DNA of 64,000 nt. Source: Stenocarpella maydis (taxonomy: Eukaryota; Ascomycota; Sordariomycetes; Diaporthales; Diaporthaceae). The notes under the pieces were generated by a model. That model made no database searches, was not told the origin of the DNA, and saw only the letters and a program-made list of their open reading frames with translations. This document shows positions 1-13,100 of the stretch, in pieces. The position numbers and the translations under genes are program-made. Each line of letters opens with the position of its first letter. The stretch's first letter is position 1. Where the stretch lies: the NCBI GenBank assembly GCA_002270565.1, contig NQMI01000141.1:54659-118658 (forward strand), written 5' to 3'.

Positions 1-1312
1 CGCAACCGAGATGACGAGCGAGAGCACCCTCGAGAGTACCAAGGTTGAAGATCTCGAGACTCGCGATGAGGATCTCGCTGCTCTAAATACCCCGGCGAGA
101 AACGCAACCATAATGCCATTAAATATGCCCGAAATTGTCCCCTACACCCGGCAAGCACTTTTCAACCTTCTGAAGGTAATGGAGTACTCAACCGATCGCG
201 AGACCTACGAGAAGGCCTGGCAACAGCTTCAAGAGGTCTTCTCAGACCAAACAGCAATCCTCAACTATCTCAAGACCTAGTATGTTAACGAGAAGGAGGA
301 GGTTGTCGCCAAATGGGCTGCCCATAAGACCTGCAAAATCCTCAACTTCAGCTTATGTACGACCTCCTCAACAGAGAGTATGCACTGGAAACTCAAACGC
401 TATCTCGGCCACGGTATGGGGAATCTTCTCTATCTTATAGAGGCTACTCATGAGGCTTTAAGGGATACAGCTTGTGATCTTCATCTTAAAGAAGGCCGCT
501 AGAAGACGGCATCCCTCGAGAAGTTCAACAGGCAGAAGTGGGTGGGCAAGCTTCCTCTTCAAGTCGCCCGGGAAGCCCTCGATCTTCTCGCGATAACAAG
601 GAGGCACGCCCAGCGTATGCTTCAGGGCCAAGCACAATAAGGATACTGCTCGGCTTCAAGCTGTGATTGCCCCATCTACACCCAGTACGGCTTAATCTAT
701 ACAAACCGTATGGCTAACCGAGAGGAAGCTAATCTTCCCCTTGAGAAGAGTGATATTCACAAGGCCTTCTATCTTAATTGTAACCTCTCGGCTAAGAACC
801 CACTCCTCACGGTACTATCGCCAAAGAAGGTCACCGCCACAAAGGGACGACCTCGGGAGATGGCGACGTTCTCGGCCAATGAAGATGGCATCTTCAAGGC
901 CCGCGGGAAAGCCGTGATGGGCAAGAAGACATCCTCAACAACTACAAGTCTGGGCAGTAGGGCAGGTGATAAGACGAGGGCGACAACGGCTTCTGTGCAG
1001 AGGATAAACTCAGCATTTGAGTGGAACGACCAGACGCTTCAATCTCTCAATGAGGATGATCATCAACACACTACCACCCAGCCAGCAGATGGGCTAGCGA
1101 AGCAACTAAAGCGACAACCTCAGAAGCGGAAACAGCAGCCGAAGATCACGAGATCCACGGCAACGACCTCCTCATCAGCCAAGAAGCAGCATACGGGGGC
1201 AATAAGGACTATCAACGGGTTGCCGAAGGTACACAGATCAGTTACGGAGGTCGTCGGCAACGACAACGACGAGGAGGAGATTCTAGATGAGATTGTAGTG
1301 GCTGTAAACTAG
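1..1312 (+). mobile_element. Mutator-like (MULE) transposase, 3' part, broken by stops
   Basis: One reading frame (codons starting at 11, 14 and so on) runs from the window edge to a TAG at 1310-1312, but in-frame stops interrupt it at 278-280, 500-502 and 638-640. The conceptual protein looks like the C-terminal half of a fungal MULE/FAR1-type transposase: a segment with Lys-Trp, Cys, Ser-Glu-Ser and a downstream His-Trp-Lys-Leu-Lys, then a basic low-complexity tail containing a Lys-Gly-Arg-Pro-Arg motif. The catalytic N-terminal half lies outside the window. A strongly diverged copy of the same family occurs in the same orientation at 62090-64000; the two align across the stretch around 60-460 here. 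This copy is still fairly GC-rich, and at least the first stop (TAG) could come from CAG by C-to-T change. It is non-functional as it stands. The family assignment comes from motif recognition. Confidence 0.72.
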
Positions 1313-3922
1313 ATAAATAGGGAAAACACCATATGATTAAGCCCCTGAGAGTATGACGATGGTATATTGACGAGAATCCTTAATATGATAGCCATAGGAA
1401 TCGAATTAATTGTGTATATACAAATTGGGTGGTGGGCGACAATTGGCGCACTGGGGGCTGCATATGTACCCCTGTACCCTCCGTTTTTTGCCCTGCGAAT
1501 CTCCGATCTCAAAAATTTAATCGAATTTCAGCGCCTGGGAATATCTTGCTCTGGGAAAGACAAAACGCATTGTTATTACAACAGACTCAGAGGTCATACA
1601 TTATCCCTAATAAAAGCGTAATATTCCTAATGGTGGTGAAGAGTCTTATTTTGGCTACTTTATAAATCAGCATAGGAATTCGCATCAAGATGGGAAACCA
1701 AGTTGCATTCTAGTCTTATGGTGGCTGACTTTCTGCACCTGACCAGGACTAATGTTGGAGGGAGTTCATATTACGTGATAAATGCATGTTAGTGACTTGA
1801 GTCTTTACCATAACAAACAACCCTGCATTGAATCTTATTCAAGATGACAACGATAATATATTCGTATTTGACAATCCCGGGCCCTGCCCAACATGAATTC
1901 TCCCATCCATTTTCCTTCTCAGTTGGGTGTCTTCCGCTGAACTGGCACAAACTGAACCATGAATCCACCATTTGGACTCGACCTGCTGGTTTGTACCAAA
2001 CTGTACTGCAGGTAATTGTAGTTCAGAATGAAAGCATTCCTGGCAATAATTTGCTCCCTCTTTGCCAGCATATCTGTTAGAAACCACCGCATCCCCTCAT
2101 GCGGCTGAGTTCGCCTGATGCCCTCTTGATTCATCCCGGGGTGTTGCGAACAAACCACATGTGGTTGTTCATCATAACAGTTGTTTGCATGACCAACACG
2201 TGGCTTCAAACCTCCGTTTGCTCTGCTTGGACCCAGAGCAGCACCTGGGTCTTGTTGCCGGGCCCGCCACCTTGCACAGATTTAGGTGCTTCAAATCCCG
2301 CCGCCGCGAGGGTTTGTGTCCGTGGGCAATGCGTATCAGCACTTACTCCTCCTTAAAGCTTACCCAAACCAGCCAGCGAGCCGAGATGAAGGTCGTTGTC
2401 GTGGCGCTCGAGGTCACCATCCGCTCGGGCTCCCGGGATGCGGGCGGGTGGGGCCTGCGGATGCTCGTGCGGCAACAGAGGGAGGGCTGGGCCCGCGGGT
2501 GGGGGCCGTGGAGGAGGAGGCCGGCAACCGGGACCTGGTCGGGTGGGCGTCGCACCTGGGTGGTCTCGTAGCTCCGGGTCTTTATTAATCAGATTTCCGG
2601 TCCAGGACGTAGCCTGGCAACAACCAAGCGGCGGGAGGGACAGGATCTGTGTGTCAATGATCATGTTTAGGGACCTGTGGAAGGGGCAGGCGGCTGGGAC
2701 GGGCAGACCCACGAGTAGAGAGGTCCTGATCATGTCTGGGCCCTGAGACTGTTGGGCATAGTTGGTGTACGCAGCGAGTAATGATACAGTCAGTAACAGT
2801 GGCAGGAATAGGCGGCGAAGATGGTTGGAATCACGAGATGGTGGGAATCAGGGCTGGGCGGCACGCTAGGCTGTGCTCCAGAGTCTACAGGACGCGCGCA
2901 TCAACTCCATGTTGAACTCACTCAACCAGGGTGGGCACCGGTGATAATTCAATGTTCCGGAGGCCAGCCGCGCCTTATCAGGGACTGCTTCCAGCGTATG
3001 AGCTTTCCGGTGATGGGACTGCTGTGGAAATAACTAAAACCCTCTCCGGAATTGCACCCGCGACGTGCTTGGACACGGTTGGTCCTGATTCCGCCTCCTC
3101 AAGAGCAGGAACGTGCCTCTCCGGGCACGGTCCGTGATCCCCGGACCTGTTACTAAATTAATGGCGTGGTATATTGGTTTCCTTAGTTGAGTCCGCTTGA
3201 CGAGAGCCACCCCCCGGACCTCGAAGTAGAGAGAGAGAGATAGAGCCCGGCAGATTTGATTATCTCATGGTGATTTGATTGATGCTGATGACTTCCGCAG
3301 CCAGCCAGTCTACCTACGGCGCCCAAACAGGCCTTTTGTGATTCCAATCTCCTGTTATCGGGCCAGCCTCTCGCCGGCCAGTCGAGACCATGCCAGGGGA
3401 ACGGACGCCGTGAAAAGAAGACACTCCCAACCCCGAATGCAACCCAACCTCCTTGTACTTGTAAGAGCCCTTTATACCCAAGGAAAAACTGCTTGAAGCG
3501 AGATATGGTATATCGCTAGCTGCTAGACAAAGTAGAGATGGTATAAACAAATGCTAAAGATGCCACTTCCAATTGTCGCCAGAGATGATGACCTAGTACG
3601 TGAACAGACAAGTTGTAACAGACCCAAGGTAAAATAAAACAAATGACTCGATGCGTGCGAGATTCTCTCGACAGTCCGGTCAGCACTTGAACGCGGCCTG
3701 TGTACTTTCTCTCTCTATCAGCTAAATCGAGATCTGGTGGCAAACGGACATGACCGCGTTGTGGTTCGAACATTCGACGATCCGTGCCTGACAAGTGCCG
3801 GATCGAGCTCGAGTTGGTAGCGAAAGCCGGGTGTGTGATTGATTATTTTTTCGTTCTTCAGTGTCGTGACATCGGGTTATGGATCGATTTCGTCGTCGGT
3901 GTTATTCGATATGGTGGTTTCC
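1313..3922. other. intergenic region without a supported gene
   Basis: Open frames here are short, overlap on both strands and show no recognisable domain. The first few hundred bases (about 1313-1700) are AT-rich and may be the 3' flank of the MULE element. A GC-rich patch lies at about 2390-2560, and a short (GA)n run at 3227-3242. No RNA gene was recognised. Confidence 0.5.
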
Positions 3923-6123
3923 TCAGTCTCCCACCCCTTTCTCTTCCTCCTCCTTGACCGCATCCAGGACACCGTCCCGCTGGCCTAGGCCGTCGACGCA
4001 GGACGGTGCCTCGGCCGGCCAAGCAGGGACGGGCATTGCGGCAAATTTGACACCCTTCTCCTTCTCTTTCGTCACACGCAGTATTTCGATGCCGAGCTCC
4101 CACCGTCGGATCAACCGCTCCTTGCGATCCTTGAATACTTTTGCCAGTGCGTCCTCCTCGTTGGCGAGTTCCGCGACGAGGTCTTCCATCTCCTGATCGC
4201 GTTTCTCCCGCTGCTTCTCGAGCTCGGATTCCTGGCGCTCGAGCAGTTCTTCCATGCGCTTGGCCTGGCGGTCCCGGAGCACATTAATCTTGGCCTGGTG
4301 CAGCCTGGCCATGCCCTCGAGCGCGCCTTGTTGCTGTCCCAGCTCCCGCAGGTGCCTCTCGGTAACGACGCGCGGGGGCATATCGCTACCCGTCCCGCCC
4401 ACCGACGACCTGCTCAAGGCCTTGCAATAGGCCTCCATGTGCTTGACGCGGATGCGTACGCTCTTCTCCGCCTGTTCCAGCGACGCTCGGAGTTCGATCT
4501 CGGCGGCGATCTGCCGCTCCTCGAGGTGTTGCTCGGTCTTTGCGTGGCGCTCCTTCATCTTGTCGATTTGGTCCGAGTACTTCTCATTAAGCTTCTGTTT
4601 TCGGTCTTCATGCCGTGCCCACATGATCGACTTGGTCTTCCTCTCAAACGTCCGGAACCGCCATTTCTCCTCCTCTTGCTCCTCTCTCAGTCTCTTGAAG
4701 TCGGCACAGGCCTGCGTCCTCTTCTCTGCCAGCTGGCGCTCCACCTCTGCCGCGGCAGCCGCAGCTTCCTGGGCGGCCTTCTCGGCCTCGAGCTCCGCCT
4801 CCCGGGCGGCCTCTTCCATCCTCCGCCGCTCAAGCTCCTCCTCGCCGTTGCAAAAGTTTGGGCACCCTACGGCGGGGTCCCACACAGCGCCGCATATGTA
4901 GCAAAATTGAGCCTTGCACCGGCATGTCATGTGCGTGCAACCCTGGGTGAGTTCCACCAGCGTGCGGCACTTGTAACACCGTCTCCAGCCGGACTTCTCG
5001 CCCATTCGCAGCACTTGATCCAGCTCGTGATCATTGGGGCAGTCCTGACCCACGGGATGTGCATCCCTCTTGCACCAGATACACACTCTGGTCCGGCATT
5101 CACGGCACACCACGTCGAAGGGGTGCTTGGGGTCGATCCTGCTCCGAGGTGGAATGAACTCGTTACAGCAAGGATTGGGGCAAAAGATTCGGGCCTCCCA
5201 CGGCGTGCTGTACTGTTGTACGGCCTTGAGGAACAGCTGCTGCTCGTCCCGAGTAAGGAGGTTTCGTATCGTCGTGGATGGGATAGGTTGGGTGCAGCAT
5301 CGGGGCGGCATCTTGGATTCGTCGGTTGTGGACTGCTCAATCATAATCCGCAGGCAGTTTCCACAGTAGGTGTGACCGCATGGCAGGGTCTGCAGATCAT
5401 TTTGCTTGTTGAAGTCGTCTCGACAACATATGCATGATCTGGTTTGGAAATGTCAGCCTTGCCACGGCAGAATGGACCTCGGCTTCGCCGCAAGGGCCGA
5501 TGGCCTCGCTTCACCTACAGGGTTGTACTTGGTATGGGAGACTGTCTCTTCCACGGCACCTTTGCCTTCAGGCTACTTTTTATACTGGTATAACTCCTTC
5601 TCGTGCTCACGCTGAATATGCTCGGAGCATTGTCGGGAGGCGTAGGTGGTCGCCTGAGTATTTTGGGCTGGCACAAGTTGGGTTCCAAGTGTGCGAGGTA
5701 TTTGTCGTAGGTTGAGAAGTTGAGGCTCCGCGACCTTGCTCTCGCACTCGGGGGAGGTGGTGCGCTCTCGCGCGGTCCTCCACCGGTCCCTGGCCGCGAC
5801 GGCGGATTTGAAGTCATGGGGGTACCTGCATTTTTGTCTGTGCCGGAGGAAGTATTGCGAGCATGGGTGGAAGACAGGGTGGCGTCGGACTCAAGGCCAG
5901 GACTGCTGATGTCCTCGGATAGCGAGGGCGGCGGCGGGATGGATATACCCAGGGCGGCTGCCCTGGTGGTGAGGTCTTGCTCTATGTGCTGCTCATCATC
6001 GACGGAGCGCAGGACCTCGACGAGATACAGGAGGTCGTTGAGCTCGTCTGGTATGCTGTTCGAGACTGGTTCGGCCGGATTTGCATTGTTGGCAGTGGGC
6101 AGCGGTGTTGCAAGCGAACCCAT
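3923..6123 (-). CDS. RBR-type (RING1-IBR-RING2) E3 ubiquitin ligase with long coiled-coil tail
   Basis: Two exons, 6123-5519 and 5438-3923, joined across an 80-bp intron (GTAGGT donor, ACCAG acceptor), give 706 residues. The N-terminal 200 residues are low-complexity. RING1 starts around Cys204 (Cys-Ile-Cys-Cys, then CGHTYCGNC at 222-230). The IBR spans about 288-324. RING2 is about 356-384 and has the GCTHMTC signature, whose Cys at about 369 matches the catalytic thioester Cys of parkin, HHARI and HOIP. RBR ligases take ubiquitin from an E2 onto this Cys and then pass it to a substrate. After RING2 comes about 250 residues of Glu/Arg/Lys/Ala-rich predicted coiled coil, followed by a short tail. 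Fungi have many divergent RBR genes and the substrate cannot be guessed. The splice is well supported because it restores RING1 in frame; the start codon is the first ATG of the open frame. Confidence 0.9.
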
Positions 6124-6618
6124 TGTCCTGAGGTACCGGTGACAGGTTCGCCCGCGGTTGTCTGTGGTAGACGACCTCGGTGCAGGAGGGCAGGTGCGGG
6201 TATATGAACAGCGAGCCCGGTATGGAAGAGATCAAGTCAAGCCCCCAGAGTATGGGGGTGACGAGGTGCGCAAGACGGGATGAACGACTGGTTAAGCGTG
6301 GCGGTCAGACGCGCCCCTTCACCCACGGTCCATGGTCCAGTGGCGTCGGCTGTTGCACCTTTACGGCAGGCGGACGAGGCCAGTGCAAGGTGCCAGGGCA
6401 GTTCCGAGGGGACGGGAGTTGTGGGGGGGACGGGAGTCGGTGCGGTTGAAGATCGGGCAACTGACGAGAGACTATGGGAGAGTTAGGATTTCCAGGTCAA
6501 AGTGGTAAGTAGTGGAATGACGCGAGTTTTGGGCACATATAGCAAGGAGCAGATAGATAGGTAAGTGGATAGATAGCCAGGCGGGGCGGACTAGAGGCAA
6601 ACACAGGCATGTATGTAC

Positions 6619-6667
6619 TCACACACCCCCACACAGACACACCCACACACCCACACGTGCACACACC
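6619..6667. repeat. CA-rich low-complexity tract
   Basis: An irregular run of CA and CCCA units on the plus strand, about 500 bp upstream of the RBR ligase start. Confidence 0.8.
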
Positions 6668-8126
6668 GAGTCTAGCAGGCAGTTGAGTGGGCAGCGGGGT
6701 TGGAACAGTCTCTGGCCGAGTGAGTGAATGAGTGTGCGTGTGTGTACCTCTCGACTCTGTGCTTGTACTTGTGCTTGTGACAAACTTGTGGAGGGTTGGG
6801 GTCGTTGTGCGACTGGCTGAAGAGGATGGAGACTAGCCATGCACATATATGTACTTGTGTATATATGATTCTGACCTGGGGATATAGATGGTGGGAACGG
6901 GAGAATGGAGCTGTTGGTCGTACAAGCAAGCGAAGTATGGCAGGAGGATTGGAGGTGGGGAGGAGGAAGAAGGAGGAGGGAAAAAAAGGTCGAGGCAAAG
7001 AAAGGGTAGAGAGAGAATCGGAGTGTAAAGTGCGATACAGTACTCCGTACACTACACTAGACAGCAGACTGGTCTGGCAGAGTGGAAATCAAGAATCATG
7101 CATACCAGGGCGGGAGTAGAACCACTCGAGTGCATTACACTACACTAGACACACGGCGGGAGACGAGGTCGGAGATAAAAAAAGACTGGAGGGAGGCAGT
7201 GGGCCGGAGGAGTGGATTGGCCTGACCGGAGTTGGACTGAGCGGGCGGGTAGCGTAACTGGCCGTAGCTGCCCGCAGGTGGTTGGTTGGTGGAGACGAGG
7301 CTTGACGAGCGAGCCTGGCAAGGACAGCAGCAGCAGCAGCTGGTGGGCCACATCCGGATCAAGTGAATGATGGGCTGGTGGGGTGGCCGACTATGGGGTA
7401 AATGTGGGCAGGCTGAGGCAGAGACAGGCTCTCACTTCGATGTTCGTAGTAGCAATGTTATTACTACAGACTAGGTAGGCTGACTGGTTATTCCATCTTC
7501 TTTCTCGTCCGCTGCATCGCATCGTCCCGTCTCGTCCCGTCTCGCCCTGTCTCGTGACTGGACTGCAGTTTGGGAGCAGTGGAGGGAGTGAGAGGATTAA
7601 TTATAAGTGAGTGAGTGAGTGAGAGTGACCAAGTGCAGTCACTGACTGCTCGGAAGTGGAAGTGCAACTGCAAATGCACGCAACGCCAATTACCACCTTC
7701 AAGCGCCTGATGACGGGCTGCAACTTCAGCCTGCACTTGAGCGGAACCGGAACCGGCCAGCGTGAGCTTGAGCTTGAGCCAGCCGTCTGGCTGCTACACT
7801 GCCTACCTAGGCAAATTGTGTGTATCTGACAGGGTGTAGGACAGGGGAGGCCAGCAGCAGGTGCGGGTGGTGCATTAGCGGCAAAGCTGGGGTGGGTGAT
7901 TTCTTCCCACTGCGACCCTTGTGCTCGATACTCCGTACACAGTCAGGACAGCACAGGTTATACACTAGGTACATCCAGAGAGATATTGTACAAGCCTCCT
8001 TCATCGCCCAACTTCTACTACTGTGTTGTATATAGTAGATATCCTGCCCGGCACGCATACAGGACTGCGTCTCAGGCACCACAAGGCTTTTGCTTGGCCC
8101 CTGATGGATGCGATGGGAGACCATAG

Positions 8127-8185
8127 CATCATCATCGTCACCATCATCATCGTCACCATCATCATCGTCACCATCATCATCATCG
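8127..8185. repeat. 15-bp minisatellite, three full copies plus a partial
   Basis: The unit CATCATCATCGTCAC occurs three times without a mismatch (8127-8171), followed by a partial CAT-rich copy. On the minus strand it would read as an Asp/Gly run, but no gene is supported there. Confidence 0.9.
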
Positions 8186-9472
8186 TGGCCCGGCAATCCC
8201 ACTAGGCCACGCCGTCACTTGCAGGCTGCCGATGCAGTGCCACCACACACCTCATAAACTTGCCTTATTTGGGCTCCCCAGCTCGTTACATTGATTCTAA
8301 CTAATTACCCGTCTCCAAGCGTCAGCACAGACTGGCTGCGACTCTGTCATCAACTTTCTCGTCAACGACAACAACCTCATGTGTACGGGGTATATATGGA
8401 TGGGCCTGCCACAGCAGCACGCGGGCCTGTTCGGCAATACCTGCATTAGCACCGCCCAGACGCCCGCCGCCGCCTTGGAGCTCATCATCTCACCTCGACA
8501 AGGCACCCCCCCGCCCGGGCGAACCTCGCCGACCTCGCGGGCTTTTGTCCACCGTGGGCTGATTTTCTCGTTTCACACTGCACACACCGCCCCTACCACC
8601 CGTGGTTGATGGCTGGCGGCTGGTGGCTAATGACTGATGACTGAGGACTAACGACAATAGGCCTCTGTTCACTTACTACTAGACCCTGGTTACTTGGGTG
8701 AGTGTGTGTGTGTGCGAATCTGCCAATCCATCCCATTGTGACCTGGGCCTAATAAACAGCCAACATTTTCATCCACTTGCAGAACAACAAAACGGGAAAA
8801 GACCCGTACCTACTCTTCCAGCCCTATCTGCCCGCCCGCTCCTCTGATGGGGAACGAGAAAGCTGCAGTGAGTTGGGCCTGCTAGGATGCTGTTCATGCA
8901 TCTCCTCACGGGAGAAGGGTCCACTCAGCCGCTGCATCCGAGCATGGAAAGCACTCGGTTGACCCATAACCCGGAGAGCCCACCATCTGGGGTTTTCGGT
9001 GTTTTTTTTCTTCCTTCGTCCACGGCCGAGATTTCTCATGCGGGGATAAGTGGACGAACGGATGACACAGGGCTTATAGGGCAAAAAAGAAAAAGAAAAA
9101 TCCAAAACGTCGATTTCATCCAAACACGTCTCGAGACAAAACTACGGCCTCGCCGAAAACCTTCTTTACCCCAAAGCCTAATAAGCTAGCAGCAATCTTG
9201 GGGTGCCATCCGGGCGTGTCTCAAGAGAACTCGCACCCGTTATACCAGACCGTCCAATCTCTTGAGACAAGCATTCGCTGCAGCTCGCTTCAAGGGTCGA
9301 GCTGTATCCGGCCGTTCTAGAATAATTCCGCACACGCGCCGAAAAAAGACGACGTGCCCCCGCCGCTGCTGCCGCCGCCGCCTCTTCACGCCCGATATAT
9401 CATACTTGGTATCACATGCCATCTTGGCGAATTGGGGGCTTGCTATATCTCGAGCAGGGTTTGGGCGCATTG

Positions 9473-9511
9473 AGAAAAAAAGAAAAAGGAAAGAAAGAAA
9501 GAAAGAAAAAA
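9473..9511. repeat. polypurine GAAA-rich run
   Basis: GAAA-type repeats on the plus strand in the GCV2 downstream region. No coding potential. Confidence 0.8.
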
Positions 9512-10144
9512 TTAGAGAGCGTGGGGTGCGTTTTTTTGCCCGCCTTTCTGCTGTACCACCGGGACGCCTCATCCCGAACTAAACACCAGGTCCAATGGCT
9601 GTCCTGCATGTGACACTAGACGCCGGCATCGTGCGTTGTTTTTTGATCGATTCTAATAATGAGGTTGTTAAAAGCCCGCACATCCAACCTTTCCCATTTT
9701 CTACTTTGCCATACACATGACCCGCAGAAATATAATGTAAAAGACACCCCGGCGCCCAGATGTTGAATACACATTATCCACACCCCCCCTTCCCCAAACT
9801 ACCCAGTACGCTGAATTGTATAATCGCCCTTTTTCAGTGTTGTTAAAACAGGGAACGCCCCCATCGGTGTATCTATATGCATGCTGCAGTAGCAGCAGCA
9901 GCCGCCATGCCCGGATCTCTTGGGGGGTATCGATATGATTTGTGTGTTGAAATGTTCAGACCGTGACACGACCTTCGAGTTGAAGTCGAATGGGACGCCG
10001 AGTCCAATGCTCTAACCACTTGCCCCTTTTCCCACGGCCAACCTTTTGACCAGCCCGCCGTGGACGTAAACTATCCTCTCCCATGTAGGCGTTGAAGCTT
10101 CCACCCCGAGCCTTGTCTGCTTCCCCCCTCCCCCCACGCTTGTC

Positions 10145-13100
10145 TTACTGCACCGACCCGCCGGTGGTGTCCTCGACCGGAGGGCACGTACAGAACAGGT
10201 TCAGGTCTCCGTAGGCTGTTGTTCAAGTCGCGTCAGCAGAGGCTCCAATTACACACAATGCAGAAGGGGTGTATCTACGGAGAACAAGCAATCAAGGGGC
10301 CAAAAAAAGAAGAAGAAAAAAGAAAAGCTTACTGTCGTCGACCCTCCCGACACTAGGCCAGAACTTCTTCTCCCGCAGCCAGGGCAGCGGATAGACGGCC
10401 TGCTCCCGCGTGTACGGCCTGTCCCACTCGGCGCCGACGACGTCCTGGGCCGGGTGTGGCGCCATCTTGAGTAGGTTGCCCTCGCGGGGCGCGCGGCCCT
10501 CCTCGATGGCGCGTATCTCCCCGCGGATGCTGACGAGGGCGTCGACGAAGCGGTCGAGCTCCTCCTTGCTCTCGCTCTCGGTGGGCTCGATCATGAGCGT
10601 GTTGGCGACGGGCCAGCTCATGGTGGGCGCGTGGAAGCCGTAGTCCTGCAGGCGCTTGGCGATGTCGATGGCCTCGACGCCCGACGACGCCGCGAAGGGG
10701 CGCGCGTCCAGGATGAACTCGTGCGCGCACCGCCCGTGCTCGTTGGTGTACAGGATCTCGTAGTGCGGGCGCAGCCGGCTGAGCAGGTAGTTGGCGTTGA
10801 GGAGCGTCACCTGCGTCGCCCTCTTCAGGCCCCCGGACCCCATGAGCATGTTGTACGCCCAGCTGATGGGCAGGATCGACGCGCTGCCGTAGGGCGCGCT
10901 GCTGATCAGGCCCCTGGACTGCGTCGTGATCACCCCCGTCGGCGCCAGGTGCGGGACGAGGTGCTCCTTGACGCAGATGGGCCCCACGCCGGGGCCGCCG
11001 CCGCCGTGCGGGATGCAGAACGTCTTGTGCAGGTTGAGGTGGCACACGTCGGCGCCGATCTCGCCGGGCGAGCACAGCCCGATCTGCGCGTTCATGTTGG
11101 CCCCGTCCATGTACACCTGCCCGCCGTACGCGTGCACCGTCTCGCACACCTTGCGGATCGCAGGCTCGAACACCCCAAACGTCGACGGGTATGTCACCAT
11201 GATGGCCCCGAGCTGCTCCTTGTGCTGCTCGCACTTGGCCTCGAGGTCCGCCACGTCCAGGTTGCCCGTCTTGGTGTCGCACTTGATCGGCACCACGCGC
11301 ATGCCCGCCATGGCCGCCGACGCCGGGTTGGTCCCGTGCGCCGACACCGGGATCAGGCAGATGTCGCGCTTCTTGTCGCCGTTGGCCTCGTGGTACTTGC
11401 GGATGGCGCGGAGCCCGGCGAACTCGCCCTGTGCGCCAGAGTTGGGCTGCAGGGAGACGCCGTCCATGGCGGTGATGCTGGTGAGCTGCTCCTCGAGGGA
11501 CTTGATCATCTTGAGGTAGCCCTTGACCGTGTCCCTGGGCGCAAAGGGGTGGACATTGGCAAAGCCGGGCTTTGTGATGAGGGCCATCTCGGTGGAACCG
11601 TTCAGCTTCATGGTACACGACCCGAGGGGGATCATGGAGTGGACGAGGGAGAGGTCCTTGGATTGCAGCTGGTAGATGTACCGCAGAATCTCGGTCTCGG
11701 AGTGGTGGGTGTTGAAGATGGGGTGAGTCAGGTACTCTGACCTGCGCTTGAAGGTCGCCGGAATCTCGGTGGTGTTATACTGCTGCTCAGCGAGAGACGA
11801 TGCGTCCTTGGTTCCGTTCAGAAGTGAAAGCAAGGTAGCAAGCTCGTCGTACGTGGTAGACTCATCGAGGCTGATCCCGATCTTGGTTGCATCTAGGCGG
11901 CGCAGATGAAGACCGCGCTCCTCGGCCTCGCGAAGCAGGTCTGCAGCCGCGGACTCTCCGCTCTGGCCAGGCTTGTGGATTACAAAAGTGTCGAAGATGG
12001 GGCCCTCCGTCAGCACCTCCCAGCCGGAGGCGGATGCGACGCTCCTGGCCAGCTGGGCATCCCTCGTTATCTTCTCGGCGATGGCCCTCAGGCCCTCCGG
12101 CCCGTGGTAAATCGCGTATAGCGCACTCATGTTCGCGAGCAGTGCCTGAGCAGTGCACACGTTGCTGGTCGCCTTGTCTCTCCGGATGTGCTGCTCACGC
12201 GTCTGCAGGGCCAGCCGGAGTGCCTTTCCGCCAAGCCGGTCCCTGGACACGCCGATGAGACGGCCCGGCATCTTCCTCTTGTGCTTCTCAGTGACCGCAA
12301 AGAATGCGGCATGGGGGCCGCCAAAGCCCATGGGGACACCCAGCCTCTGGGCGCTGCCAAAGGCGATATCAGCGCCCCATTCTCCTGGGGGTGTGAGCAA
12401 GGTCAGGGCGAGCAGGTCCGTCGCCGCGGCAAGGAGGGCGCCCTTGTTGTGGACGGAATCGGCCAGGTGTCGGAAATCCTTGATCTGGCCCAGTGTGTCA
12501 GGGTATTGGACCATGACGCCGACAAGGTCGTCACCGAGTTCCTCCAACCGCGCGGCGAATTCCTGGGACAACACATCGGCCTGTTCAATCTTGACCCCGA
12601 AGCCCTCGGCGCGGCCCTCCATTACGGCCAAAGTCTGGGGGTGCAACTGATCAGAGACGATGTAAGTCTTGCCCGGCCGCTTCGCCCGTGACGACGTCAT
12701 GCTGTTGACGGACAGGGTCAAAGCCTCTGCTGCTGCAGTTCCCTCGTCCAGCAGACTGGCATTTGAGATTGGCAACGCTGTGAGGTCGGACACCAGAGTC
12801 TGGTAGTTCAGGAGAGACTCCAGCCGGCCCTGACTGATCTCGGGCTGGTAGGGGGTGTAGCTGGTGTACCAGGCCGGGTTTTCCAGCACGTTGCGCTTGA
12901 TAACCTCAGGGACGAGGGTGCCATAGTACCCGGCACCGATGAAGCTCTTTCCGACCTTGATCTCGTCCCTCTGCAGGGCGTCAACCATGCTCAGAACCTC
13001 AGACTCGGGGAGAGCCTCCGTGACCGCCGCCTCAGTGGGCTTGACACCCTGCTCATACCTCGACCTGGGGAACAGCTTCCGGGCCGAGAGGATGTCAGGC

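Larger units (their letters stand above)
6124..10144. other. 4-kb gene-free region between divergent/convergent flanks
   Basis: This is upstream of the RBR ligase (minus strand) and downstream of GCV2 (minus strand). No open frame has a recognisable domain or convincing length. It holds many simple repeats: a CA-rich tract 6619-6667, (CAG)5 at 7325-7340, GTGA repeats at 7605-7625, a 15-bp minisatellite at 8127-8185 and a polypurine run at 9473-9511. A tRNA-like sequence sits at 9961-10037 on the minus strand (see findings). Long promoter, untranslated or noncoding RNA use is possible but cannot be shown. Confidence 0.55.

Noticed and set aside
2353..2746. GC-rich overlapping frames on both strands near 2.4-2.7 kb
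   Set aside because: Composition is Pro/Gly/Arg-rich on both strands, as expected from a GC-rich patch without coding constraint.
4298..5437. 379-codon plus-strand frame over the RBR ligase
   Set aside because: Shadow of the Glu/Arg-rich coiled-coil coding strand; Leu-rich with no domain.
10353..11740. Long open frames opposite to or offset from GCV2
   Set aside because: They are Arg/Ala/Gly-rich shadow frames of a GC-rich gene with a full match to P-protein in the annotated frame.
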